Positions 7,735 through 15,711 of a stretch of DNA of 64,000 nt are shown here, piece after piece. The stretch covers positions 1-64,000 of the forward strand of contig BTQZ01000004.1 in NCBI GenBank assembly GCA_036986135.1, written 5' to 3'. Origin of the DNA: JADFRG01 sp036986135. Its GTDB lineage: Bacteria > Chloroflexota > Anaerolineae > Anaerolineales > E44-bin32. A model generated the notes under the pieces. That model saw nothing but the letters and a program-made list of their open reading frames with translations. It searched no databases and had not been told where the DNA came from. Each line of letters starts with the position of its first letter. Positions within the stretch are counted from its first letter, which is position 1. Made by a program: the position numbers and the translations under genes.

Positions 7735-8841
7735 ATGAAATACCGAATTCTCTTGTTTTTGGCTTTCGCCCTAGTTCTGGTAGGGTGTAGCACAGCTACC
7801 ACAACGGAGGAAGCCGCGCCGGCAGACGACGCGGCCGAGATACCGGCCGGCGCATACTCCGCGCCGGAACCGGCGTATGACCCGGTGCCGCTCGAGCAAG
7901 GCGCTCAAGCTTCGTGCGCCGCTGTGAGCTACGACGGCAGCTCGCCGGCCACTATCGCCTATATGCCCCCGGCAACGGAGTTTAATTACTACATCGCCAT
8001 TGGTGCCGGGATAGAAGACGCCGCTGGAGACCTAGGGGTGGAGACCTTCATGCTCGCCCCCCAGAGCGGCTCCGACATCGAGGGGCAGATGGGAATGATC
8101 CAGGATGTGCTGACCCAGGACGTTGACGCGATCATCCTATCCACCCACGACGAATTCGCAGCTGAACCGCTTGTGAGACAGGCCGTGGAGGATGGGGTGG
8201 CGGTGATTATCGTCAACTCCGATATCGCCAACTTCCCCACCGCGGTCAACGGCGTGGTCGGCTACAGCCAACGCAGAGGCACCTTTAAGGAAGGCATGTA
8301 TACCGTCGGTTTGGTCGGCGGCGAGGCCAAGGTCGGGGTGCTGGAAGGGCTGCCAGGCTACCATTCCACCGAGCGCATCGGAGGATACCTCGACGCGTTC
8401 GCCGACTATCCGGGCATGGAAATCGTGGCCAGTCTGCCTACGGCTTGGAACGTGGAAACCGGCAACACGGCCATGATGGACCTGCTGCAGGCCAATCCGG
8501 AGATCGAAGTGGTGGTCACCGCCAATGACTACATATCCATCGGTGCCGCCCGCGCCGCAGAGGCGTTGGGACGCGAGGACGTGATTATCCTCGGGAACGA
8601 CGGCGATACGACCGGACTGGAGGACATCGCAGCCGGTCGCTGGCAAGCCACAGTCAACACGACGCCTTACCTCATGGGCAAAGTAGCGCTCCAGGTGGCG
8701 GTGGACTGCCTGAATGGGATCTATCCAGGCGGATGGACTGAGACGCCAACCGTCATCGTCGATGCTTCAAACGTCAACCAGTTCCTTTGCCGACCGGAAG
8801 TCCTCAATCCTGCTCCTTCGAAGGATTACCCTTGCAATTAG
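7735..8841 (+). CDS. Sugar-binding lipoprotein of a ribose-type ABC transporter
   Basis: Extracytoplasmic binding protein. A lipobox (LVGC, Cys18) ends a 17-residue signal peptide, followed by an acidic Ala/Glu/Pro linker and a periplasmic-binding fold of the RbsB type (about 60-355). A ribosome site AGAAAGGAAC precedes the ATG. The 120 bp before it hold no gene and may contain a secondary promoter, though none is convincing. The ATPase and permease follow directly. The ligand is probably a sugar handled by the kinase/aldolase branch. Confidence 0.92.
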   Translation: MKYRILLFLAFALVLVGCSTATTTEEAAPADDAAEIPAGAYSAPEPAYDPVPLEQGAQASCAAVSYDGSSPATIAYMPPATEFNYYIAIGAGIEDAAGDLGVETFMLAPQSGSDIEGQMGMIQDVLTQDVDAIILSTHDEFAAEPLVRQAVEDGVAVIIVNSDIANFPTAVNGVVGYSQRRGTFKEGMYTVGLVGGEAKVGVLEGLPGYHSTERIGGYLDAFADYPGMEIVASLPTAWNVETGNTAMMDLLQANPEIEVVVTANDYISIGAARAAEALGREDVIILGNDGDTTGLEDIAAGRWQATVNTTPYLMGKVALQVAVDCLNGIYPGGWTETPTVIVDASNVNQFLCRPEVLNPAPSKDYPCN

Positions 8842-8862
8842 GAAGGGTTTGAGGCCAAGCGA

Positions 8863-10464
8863 ATGGCAATTCCCGGCCGCGTCCTCAGGCGCGGCCGGGC
8901 GTGCCAAACCCTGAAACCCTTGATTTCACACGACTCACAAGATAGCCGCCCGCTCTGGGAGCTGCGAGAGATCTCAAAGGCGTTCCCCGGAGTGCAGGCT
9001 CTCGACAAGGTCTCGCTCTCCCTCCGGCAGGGGCAGATTCACGCTTTGCTTGGAGAGAATGGAAGCGGAAAGACCACACTCGCGAAATGCCTGGCGGGCG
9101 CCCATCAGCCCGACTCCGGAGAAATGTTGCTACAGGGCGAACCCGTGGTTCTGGATCACCCTCTCGACGCAGTCGCGCATGGAGTGGCCACAATCTATCA
9201 GGAGCTCTCCTTGGTTCCAGCGCTCACCGTCGCTGAGAACATCTTTCTGGGGCGTCCGCTGACAAAGGCCAAGACTGGTCTGATCGATTGGGAACAGATG
9301 CGCCGGATGACCCGGGTTACGCTCCAAGAGCTTGCGATACAGATGGATCCCGATGCGGTTGTGCAGAGCCTCTCCGGGGCCGAACAGCAGCTCATAGAGA
9401 TTGCCAAAGCCATATCGCTGGAATCATCCTTGGTCATCATGGACGAGCCGACGGCCGCACTCGGTCTCGCCGAAACCCGACGCCTGCATGAGCTAATTCG
9501 CAGACTTACCAAGCGGGGCAAGGCCATACTCTATATCTCCCATCGACTGGATGAAGTCTTCCAAATTGCCGATGTCATCACGGTGCTCAAAGACGGGCTT
9601 CGCATCGACACGAGCCCGCTGGCCGAGCTGGACATGAGCGATGTGGTGCAGATGATGGTCGGGATCGATATCGAGCAGCACTACCCGAAGGAGCACAACG
9701 CCCGTTCGGAGGTCTGCCTTCAGGTTCGAGACCTCGTAACAGAGAACGGCGTAAATGGGGTCAGCTTCGACGTTCATGCTGGTGAGGTCTTTGGACTAGG
9801 CGGAATGGTCGGCGCCGGCCGAACAGAAATCGCGCGCGCCCTCTACGGGGTGGACCGACTAGAGGGCGGTACCATGCAACTGTTCGGCAAGTCCGTTCGG
9901 TTCTCCGCGCCCACGGAAGCGGTCGCGGCGGGAGTGGGGCTCGTTCCCGAGAACCGGAAGGCTGATGGCTTGTTCTTCAATTTTGAGGGTCCGCCAAATA
10001 TCACCATTTCGCGCCTGAGGACCCTTCTTCGTGGACCGTTTCTGAGCCTTGTCGCCGAGCGACAGGCGGGCAGGGAGTACGTCGACCGCCTCCGCATCAC
10101 GCCCACCTCCCTCGAACGCACGGTGGAGTTCTTATCCGGCGGCAATCAGCAGAAGGTCGTGATTGCCCGCTGGCTCTTCTCCAAGGCCAAGCTCCTAATT
10201 CTCGACGAGCCGACTCAGGGAGTGGATATCGGAGCCAAGTTGGAGGTCTATCGGGTAATCAATGAACTGACGGAGCAGGGAATTGGCATCATACTCATCA
10301 GCTCCGACTATCCGGAACTCCTGGCAATAAGCGACAGGATCGCAATCATTCGAGATGGCCGCATCCTGCATGTCGCACCTGCAAATGAGCTCAACGAATA
10401 CAAACTTCTTTCAATCGCCTCAGGGGCCGATGCCAGCAACGGCAACGGAACCCTCCACATGTGA
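8863..10464 (+). CDS. Sugar ABC transporter ATPase with two nucleotide-binding domains (RbsA/MglA type)
   Basis: Powers uptake through the adjacent permease. Domain 1: Walker A GENGSGKT (64-71), signature LSGAEQQ, Walker B LVIMDEPTAAL. Domain 2: degenerate Walker A (GMVGAGRTE), signature LSGGNQQ, Walker B LLILDEPTQGVD, the usual asymmetry of this class. The ATG at 8863 has GAGG 7 bases upstream but adds about 29 residues compared with RbsA and spans a strong hairpin; a TTG at 8920 would give a normal N-terminus yet lacks a ribosome site. The start is therefore uncertain. Confidence 0.93.
   Translation: MAIPGRVLRRGRACQTLKPLISHDSQDSRPLWELREISKAFPGVQALDKVSLSLRQGQIHALLGENGSGKTTLAKCLAGAHQPDSGEMLLQGEPVVLDHPLDAVAHGVATIYQELSLVPALTVAENIFLGRPLTKAKTGLIDWEQMRRMTRVTLQELAIQMDPDAVVQSLSGAEQQLIEIAKAISLESSLVIMDEPTAALGLAETRRLHELIRRLTKRGKAILYISHRLDEVFQIADVITVLKDGLRIDTSPLAELDMSDVVQMMVGIDIEQHYPKEHNARSEVCLQVRDLVTENGVNGVSFDVHAGEVFGLGGMVGAGRTEIARALYGVDRLEGGTMQLFGKSVRFSAPTEAVAAGVGLVPENRKADGLFFNFEGPPNITISRLRTLLRGPFLSLVAERQAGREYVDRLRITPTSLERTVEFLSGGNQQKVVIARWLFSKAKLLILDEPTQGVDIGAKLEVYRVINELTEQGIGIILISSDYPELLAISDRIAIIRDGRILHVAPANELNEYKLLSIASGADASNGNGTLHM
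8872..8899 (+). other. G+C-rich hairpin at the binding-protein/ATPase junction
   Basis: Perfect 10-bp stem (8872-8881 with 8890-8899) and 8-base loop. Such hairpins after binding-protein genes often protect the upstream mRNA and lower expression of the ATPase and permease. The second ABC transporter in this window has an even stronger one at 56859-56897. Confidence 0.6.
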
Positions 10465-10514
10465 AGGCGCAGGTATCCGATAGCTAGCGCACACGAATAG
10501 AGAGGGAGAGCGGT

Positions 10515-11504
10515 TTGGAAAGCCTTGCCAGATTCTTTCGGTCGCCCATCGCTGGCCCGCTGAGCGCATTGATCTTGGCGGTCATAGTCGTTTCACTATC
10601 CACAGATCGCTTCTTTACGGCCCAGAACCTGGCAAATGTCTCGCTACAAGTGAGCGGCGTGGCGATCGCCGCCATTGGGAGCACGCTCGTCATTCTAACG
10701 GCGGGCATTGATCTCTCGCCGGGTTCGCTCGTGGCCCTGACGGCCTCCATTCTTGCCGTGCTGGTGAAGATTCTGGGGCTGCCCTTACCCTTGGGGATTG
10801 TGCTGGCGCTGATCATGGGGGCAGGGCTTGGAGCCGTCAACGGAGGACTAGTCGCCTACGGCCGGATCCCTTCCTTTATCGCGACCCTGGCAACTTTCAG
10901 CATATTCCGGGGATTAGCATTCTTGGTTACTAAGGGGACTCCGATTTTCTCGATTTCTCCAAATCTGGATCGCCTCTTCTATGGTCGGATGGCAGGGATA
11001 CCCCTACCGGTCATTTATGTCGCGGTGTTGTACAGCATTACCTTTGTGTTTCTTAAGTACACAAGCCCTGGAAGGGCCATCTACGCGGTGGGAGGCAACG
11101 AGTCCGCTGCGCGGCTCTCGGGCATCCAGGTCAAGCGGATCCACCTGCTGGTCTTCGTCCTAGCAGGCCTGACGGCCGCCATTGCCGGTGTATTGATCGC
11201 GGCCCGGTTGAATTCCGGCTCACCGAACTACGGTGTGGCCATGGAATTAGCTACCATCGCGGCGGCAGTGATCGGCGGAGCCAGCTTGGCAGGAGGCGAG
11301 GGCAACATCGTGTCTACACTATTCGGCGCGCTGACCGTAGCTGTAGTCCAGAATGGATTGAACCTGAATGCCGTCCCTGCTGCTTTCCAGAACATTACTT
11401 TGGGAGTGATCATCGTCCTGGCCGTCGGAGTGGATATGTGGAGCGGCGACGTAGGACGCGGTTTATCACGAGTCTTTTCTTTCCGACGAAAGGAAAGCGG
11501 CTAA
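10515..11504 (+). CDS. Sugar ABC transporter permease (RbsC type)
   Basis: 329 residues with about 8-10 hydrophobic segments and the BPD_transp_2 pattern, including the conserved GxxALxGG-like stretch (IAAAVIGGASLAGGEG, about 250-265). Start codon TTG at 10515, preceded by AGAGGGAGAG. It forms the membrane channel with the two-domain ATPase. One permease is present, so a homodimer is expected as in the ribose system. Confidence 0.92.
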   Translation: MESLARFFRSPIAGPLSALILAVIVVSLSTDRFFTAQNLANVSLQVSGVAIAAIGSTLVILTAGIDLSPGSLVALTASILAVLVKILGLPLPLGIVLALIMGAGLGAVNGGLVAYGRIPSFIATLATFSIFRGLAFLVTKGTPIFSISPNLDRLFYGRMAGIPLPVIYVAVLYSITFVFLKYTSPGRAIYAVGGNESAARLSGIQVKRIHLLVFVLAGLTAAIAGVLIAARLNSGSPNYGVAMELATIAAAVIGGASLAGGEGNIVSTLFGALTVAVVQNGLNLNAVPAAFQNITLGVIIVLAVGVDMWSGDVGRGLSRVFSFRRKESG

Positions 11505-11615
11505 GACCGATTTCACGCGGACCAGCACCGGGTCGGGCATAATTCCATTTGGTAGTGATGGCATACCGGTTATTGGCCCGTCCAGCAAGCGGAGCATCAG
11601 GAGGTGACTTTACCA

Positions 11616-12686
11616 ATGTACACGTATGGAAGATCACAGGGCTGCCGCATCAGCCTCGACTATGCGTACAAGGGCATGCGCATTGCGTACCTGGAGAATG
11701 AGCTGCTGAGGGTCGGAGTGCTGCTGGACAAAGGCGCGGATATCTTCGACTTCACCTACAAACCATCCGATCTGAATTTCATGTGGCACTCACCCATTGA
11801 GATGCGCCGACCCTTCACGGCCACGAGCGCGCTTCCCGAGGGTGCATTCCACGATTACTATTACGGAGGCTGGCAGGAGGTGCTTCCCTCCGCCGGCTGG
11901 GCTTCCGACCCTTATCTGGGAACCTATCAAGGACTGCATGGGGAGGTATCGCTGCTTCCCTTCCAGGCCCAGATCGTGGAAGACCTGCCGGAGCGGGTTT
12001 CGTTGACGGTAACTGCTCGCACCTACCGCTCTCCGCTCAAGCTTCAGCGAACGATGAGCCTCGAAAAGGACCGGCCGGCATTGCTCATTCAGGAACGGCT
12101 GGAGAACGAAGCTCCGGTGGAGTTCGCGATCATGTGGGGGCATCATCCGGCCTTCGGCGAGCCGTTCCTAGACAGCAGCTGCATCGTCGAGACCGAAGCT
12201 TCAGAAGTGGAAGTGCTCGCCTATCACGACAACGGGCTATGGGAACCCGGCAGTGGCTACGAGTTCCCTCAGGTCATGAACCGAAGGACGAACGAGCTGC
12301 AGGACGTCACCCAGGTGCTGCCGCGAGATACCGGTTCCGTCGATGTGGTGTTCTTCAAGGATTTGAAGCAAGGCTGGTACGGGCTGACTAATCGGGACAA
12401 GCAAGTCGGTTTCGGAATGGCCTGGGACGCTCAGCTCTTCAAGTACCTGTGGATGTGGCAAGTCTATGGAGGCCACGACGACTACCCCTGGTACGGGCGC
12501 ACCTACAACTGTGCGCTGGAGCCATTCACCAGCTATCCACCTGCGGGTGTGAAGAATGCGATTGAAAACAAGACCGCATTGATAATGAAACCCGGGCAGG
12601 TCATAGAAACGGAGTTGGCCGCGGTCGTCTACGAGGGCTCCGGCGTGAAAGCTATCGGCGTCGACGGCTCGATCGAGCCGAGATGA
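11616..12686 (+). CDS. DUF4432 family protein, aldose-1-epimerase-like fold
   Basis: 356 residues of the galactose-mutarotase-like superfamily (beta-sandwich). A near-perfect Shine-Dalgarno AGGAGGTGA (11599-11607) lies 8 bases before the ATG at 11616, so that start is preferred to the in-frame GTG at 11604. No signal peptide, hence cytoplasmic. DUF4432 proteins are often encoded beside sugar-acid catabolic genes and may mutarotate or isomerise the sugar; activity is not established. The stop is 4 bases before the aldolase gene. Confidence 0.8.
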   Translation: MYTYGRSQGCRISLDYAYKGMRIAYLENELLRVGVLLDKGADIFDFTYKPSDLNFMWHSPIEMRRPFTATSALPEGAFHDYYYGGWQEVLPSAGWASDPYLGTYQGLHGEVSLLPFQAQIVEDLPERVSLTVTARTYRSPLKLQRTMSLEKDRPALLIQERLENEAPVEFAIMWGHHPAFGEPFLDSSCIVETEASEVEVLAYHDNGLWEPGSGYEFPQVMNRRTNELQDVTQVLPRDTGSVDVVFFKDLKQGWYGLTNRDKQVGFGMAWDAQLFKYLWMWQVYGGHDDYPWYGRTYNCALEPFTSYPPAGVKNAIENKTALIMKPGQVIETELAAVVYEGSGVKAIGVDGSIEPR

Positions 12687-12690
12687 GGAT

Positions 12691-13344
12691 ATGGCGATGA
12701 ATAAGGATCAAGCACTGAAGATCGTTCTGGACACTGGAGTCATCGCCATTATGCGCGCCAAAAGCAGCGATCAGCTGCTCCAGGCCGCAGACTCGATCAG
12801 GTCAGGGGGGGTGCAGGTCATCGAGGTCACGATGACGACGCCGGGCGCGCTAAAAGTAATCGAGGAGGCTCGTGCTCGCTATGGGGAGGAAGTGCTCTTC
12901 GGTGCGGGGACCGTGCTGGACGCGGAAACGGGACGGGCGGCGATCCTGGCCGGCGCGCAGTTTATCGTCGGGCCGACGCTGGATGTGCCGCTGATCGAAC
13001 TGTGCCACCGCTACTCGATTCCGGTGATCCCAGGCGCCTTCACGGCCACCGAGGCATTGACCGCATGGAACGCCGGGGCAGATCTGATCAAGATCTTCCC
13101 TGCCGGCGTCGGCGGTCCTAAGTATTTCAAGGCGATCAAGGCGCCCCTGCCGCAACTGAAGCTTTGCCCCGTCGGCGGCGTGAATCTAGATACCGCGGCG
13201 GAGTTCATACGAATGGGAGCAGATGCTTTAGGGGTCGGCAGCGCGCTGATCAATCAAAAGCTGCTCGACGAAGGAGACTTCGACGCACTTGCAGCGCGCG
13301 CACAGCGTTTTCGGGAAGAGGTCGGTAAGGGAAGATCGAGCTAG
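12691..13344 (+). CDS. eda: KDPG/KHG aldolase
   Basis: 217 residues, standard length. Class I aldolase of the Entner-Doudoroff type: Glu45 (VIEVTMTTPGA) is the general base and Lys134 (DLIKIFPA) the Schiff-base lysine. It cleaves 2-keto-3-deoxy-6-phosphogluconate (or galactonate) to pyruvate and glyceraldehyde-3-phosphate. It is the last gene of the operon, with GAGG before the ATG, and a strong hairpin follows at 13374-13406. A sugar-acid dehydratase needed upstream in the pathway is not in this window. Confidence 0.93.
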   Translation: MAMNKDQALKIVLDTGVIAIMRAKSSDQLLQAADSIRSGGVQVIEVTMTTPGALKVIEEARARYGEEVLFGAGTVLDAETGRAAILAGAQFIVGPTLDVPLIELCHRYSIPVIPGAFTATEALTAWNAGADLIKIFPAGVGGPKYFKAIKAPLPQLKLCPVGGVNLDTAAEFIRMGADALGVGSALINQKLLDEGDFDALAARAQRFREEVGKGRSS

Positions 13345-13373
13345 TCCAGGTTCTCCTCAGGAGGCTCCGTACT

Positions 13374-13406
13374 GCGCAGTGAAGGCCCAGGAGGCCTTCA
13401 TTGCGC
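13374..13406. terminator. Bidirectional terminator between convergent operons
   Basis: A 14-bp stem (13374-13387 with 13393-13406, one G-U pair) with a 5-base loop sits between the end of eda (plus) and the YqeC-MocA gene (minus). There is no long U-tract on either side, so termination may be partly factor-assisted. Confidence 0.6.
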
Positions 13407-13423
13407 GTCAGTGAGTGCGAGGA

Positions 13424-14767
13424 TCATTCTAGCTGGCGAAGCCGCTCCATGTCCTCAGGCGTGTCCACGTCCAGCAATATTGAATCGTCCCATTCCACAA
13501 AATCAGGTTCAAATCGCCGGAAGATCGCCCTTCCCCCCTGATCGCCGCTGAGCGAGAGGAGATCGGAATAGGTCATCCGGTCGAACAACACTGGATTGGC
13601 CCTTCGCCCTCCGGCCCAGGTTGCGACCAATGGCGCCAGCGTCTGGCGGTGGCGCCCAATAAGGGCTCGGACTAGATCCGGACCCACGAAGGGCAAATCG
13701 GCCAGCAGGAAGACGGCGCCCTCGGTCCCCTCCGCAACTGCCTCCAGCCCAAGCCGGACCGAGCCGCTCTGACCCGCACTCCACGCCGGGTTTTCAACAA
13801 TGTCGATCGCTTCGCCCTCCAGGGCTTGGCGCAGTTCGTCCGCCGCACCGCCGGCAACCACAGCGATTGGAGCCAGGCCGCCTTCCGCTGCCGCGCGCAC
13901 CGCGTGCCAGACCAACGGGTGGCCTCGCCACTGGATCAGCTGCTTCGGCTCACCCAACCGCGAAGAGCCGCCGGCCGCAAGCACTACCCCCGCCACGCGC
14001 CCGTGCACCTCCCGCACGGGATCGTCTTCGATCAATGAGGAGAGTACGACGGATTGGATTCGGCGGGTCTCCAACAGGGCCTGCGCGATCTGACGCCCCG
14101 GTTCCTTGGTGGAGCCATCGGCCTTGTTGAGCAGGACCCGGACTTCCGCGCCATCCGGTACCCCCTTCAACCCTCCCTCCTCCGCCGCAAGTACCGACGC
14201 CAGCTCGATCGGACCAATCTCGGCTTCCCCCGGCGTATCCAGCATGGCCGCGACCAGCTCCGGCCGGTGCACGGCCTCAGACTCGATCGACCGACCCAAC
14301 GCATCCAGGCCCGCCATCGGGACCAACAGATCGGCAAACTTCGGGATGGCCGGCTCGTGCTCGGCAGGCGCCTTCAGGCTGCGCCCTTGGGCACCATCGG
14401 CCTCGATTAGCAGTACCGTGCCACCCTCGGAGGCGAGGCGGTGAAGCCGTTCTAGCGTGTCATCGGTGGGTGAGATCCACTTGTCCTCGACCGCCGGGCC
14501 GGTAACGAGCACGGATCGGTGCTCCATCAGCAGGTCGGGAAGCCCGGCAATCTGCCCTTTGGAGGGCTCGATGAGATGCAGATTGGCCAGGTCGCGCTGG
14601 TCGTTCCCGAACCGAGTGGTGGTCGTAATCAAGAGGGAATTGGGCTCCGAGTTGGAGGTCTGCGCGATCTCCTGCGCCAGCCGGCGGATGGCGCTCGTCT
14701 TGCCCCCGGCTCCCGTAAAGGCGACCGCGAGACCCGGCGCGATGCGGAGCGCTCTTCTTAGCTGCAT
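13424..14767 (-). CDS. YqeC-MocA fusion: molybdenum hydroxylase maturation protein
   Basis: 447 residues with two domains normally encoded separately. Residues 1-250 match the YqeC family tied to selenium-dependent molybdenum hydroxylases, with a P-loop-like AFTGAGGKTSAI near 16-27. Residues 258-447 are a MobA/MocA nucleotidyltransferase (LAAGGSSRLGEPKQL, LLADLPFV), expected to attach CMP to molybdopterin to give the cytosine dinucleotide form used by xanthine-dehydrogenase-family enzymes. In E. coli yqeC and mocA are neighbours, so the fusion supports joint action. It ends the 22-kb minus-strand block. Confidence 0.88.
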   Translation of the reverse strand: MQLRRALRIAPGLAVAFTGAGGKTSAIRRLAQEIAQTSNSEPNSLLITTTTRFGNDQRDLANLHLIEPSKGQIAGLPDLLMEHRSVLVTGPAVEDKWISPTDDTLERLHRLASEGGTVLLIEADGAQGRSLKAPAEHEPAIPKFADLLVPMAGLDALGRSIESEAVHRPELVAAMLDTPGEAEIGPIELASVLAAEEGGLKGVPDGAEVRVLLNKADGSTKEPGRQIAQALLETRRIQSVVLSSLIEDDPVREVHGRVAGVVLAAGGSSRLGEPKQLIQWRGHPLVWHAVRAAAEGGLAPIAVVAGGAADELRQALEGEAIDIVENPAWSAGQSGSVRLGLEAVAEGTEGAVFLLADLPFVGPDLVRALIGRHRQTLAPLVATWAGGRRANPVLFDRMTYSDLLSLSGDQGGRAIFRRFEPDFVEWDDSILLDVDTPEDMERLRQLE

Positions 14768-14796
14768 GCCATGGGGCTTTCCCTTCGAAGCTCTCT

Positions 14797-15624
14797 TTAG
14801 GTGGAAGAGGCAGCCAGCTGCTGTCGGATGGCGCGTTGACTGAGCAGCGCCTCCAATACGCCGCCTCCGACCGCCAGCGCCTTGTCCGATATCAGGGAAC
14901 AGATTGTGACGTCACCGCGCGGGTCGAGATCGCCAACCTTCTCTCCTTCGTTGACCTCCAGGCCAGCATGCAGCAAGCCCCGCAGCGCACCCGCAAATGG
15001 GGCCGTAACCACGCTTCCATTCACCTCGGCTAGCCGCTCACCCGCGCCCACCAAGCTGCCAATCTTCGCGGTTGCCTCGAAGACGCCCTCCGCCGGCGCC
15101 CGGAGCACTCGATCGACGCCCCGGCCCGCCACCGGGTCGGGAATTCCCGTGTCCGCTTCTGCGGAGCCTTCCCAGTAAACCCGGCCCATGCGATGACCGC
15201 GATTGGTCTCAACGACAGCATGAGCGTGGAACCCGACCGTGAAGCCTGGGCCAAGGCCGACCACAAAAGGCGCTGCACTCAGATCTAGATCGGGTTCCGC
15301 TTTCGTCATGCGCGCATCCACCAAGGCCGCGGGTTCCAGATCATTCCGGATTGATGCAATTGGATCGACCAAGACGGGGATCGCGCTCCGACGGAGCACA
15401 GCCGAGGCTTGTGCAGCGTCGCCAACCCGCTCCCCACGCAGATCCTCGACGGCGACCGAGCCCGTGTAGACCGCTTCCGCCAGTGACACCAGTCGTCGCA
15501 CCGCCCTCGGCTGCTCTATCTCGGTGACCACGACTCCGAAGCCGCCGCGCCAGAGACGAGCGGCAACTCCGGTGGCGAGATCGCCCCCACCGCGTAGAAG
15601 GATCAGAGGTGCTCGATGGGTCAT
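14797..15624 (-). CDS. yqeB: YqeB/EF2563-family selenium-dependent molybdenum hydroxylase protein
   Basis: 275 residues; the N-terminal LLRGGGDLATGVAARL motif (about 8-23) resembles a nucleotide-binding loop, and the C-terminal part has a biotinyl-like beta repeat (LRAPAEGVFEA...GSLVGAGERLAEV). The family marks genomes that use a labile selenium-containing molybdenum cofactor in purine or nicotinate hydroxylases. It acts with the YqeC domain encoded 30 bp downstream. Selenophosphate synthetase (selD) is not in the window, so selenium use is an inference from family membership only. Confidence 0.85.
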   Translation of the reverse strand: MTHRAPLILLRGGGDLATGVAARLWRGGFGVVVTEIEQPRAVRRLVSLAEAVYTGSVAVEDLRGERVGDAAQASAVLRRSAIPVLVDPIASIRNDLEPAALVDARMTKAEPDLDLSAAPFVVGLGPGFTVGFHAHAVVETNRGHRMGRVYWEGSAEADTGIPDPVAGRGVDRVLRAPAEGVFEATAKIGSLVGAGERLAEVNGSVVTAPFAGALRGLLHAGLEVNEGEKVGDLDPRGDVTICSLISDKALAVGGGVLEALLSQRAIRQQLAASST

Positions 15625-15711
15625 GGATTCCTATCGGGCTGCGATTTGCTTACCGGTTCGGCGAAAGCGGTGGGCGCTCCACCCCTCTGGCCTGGCGGCG
15701 GTGGCGCGATT

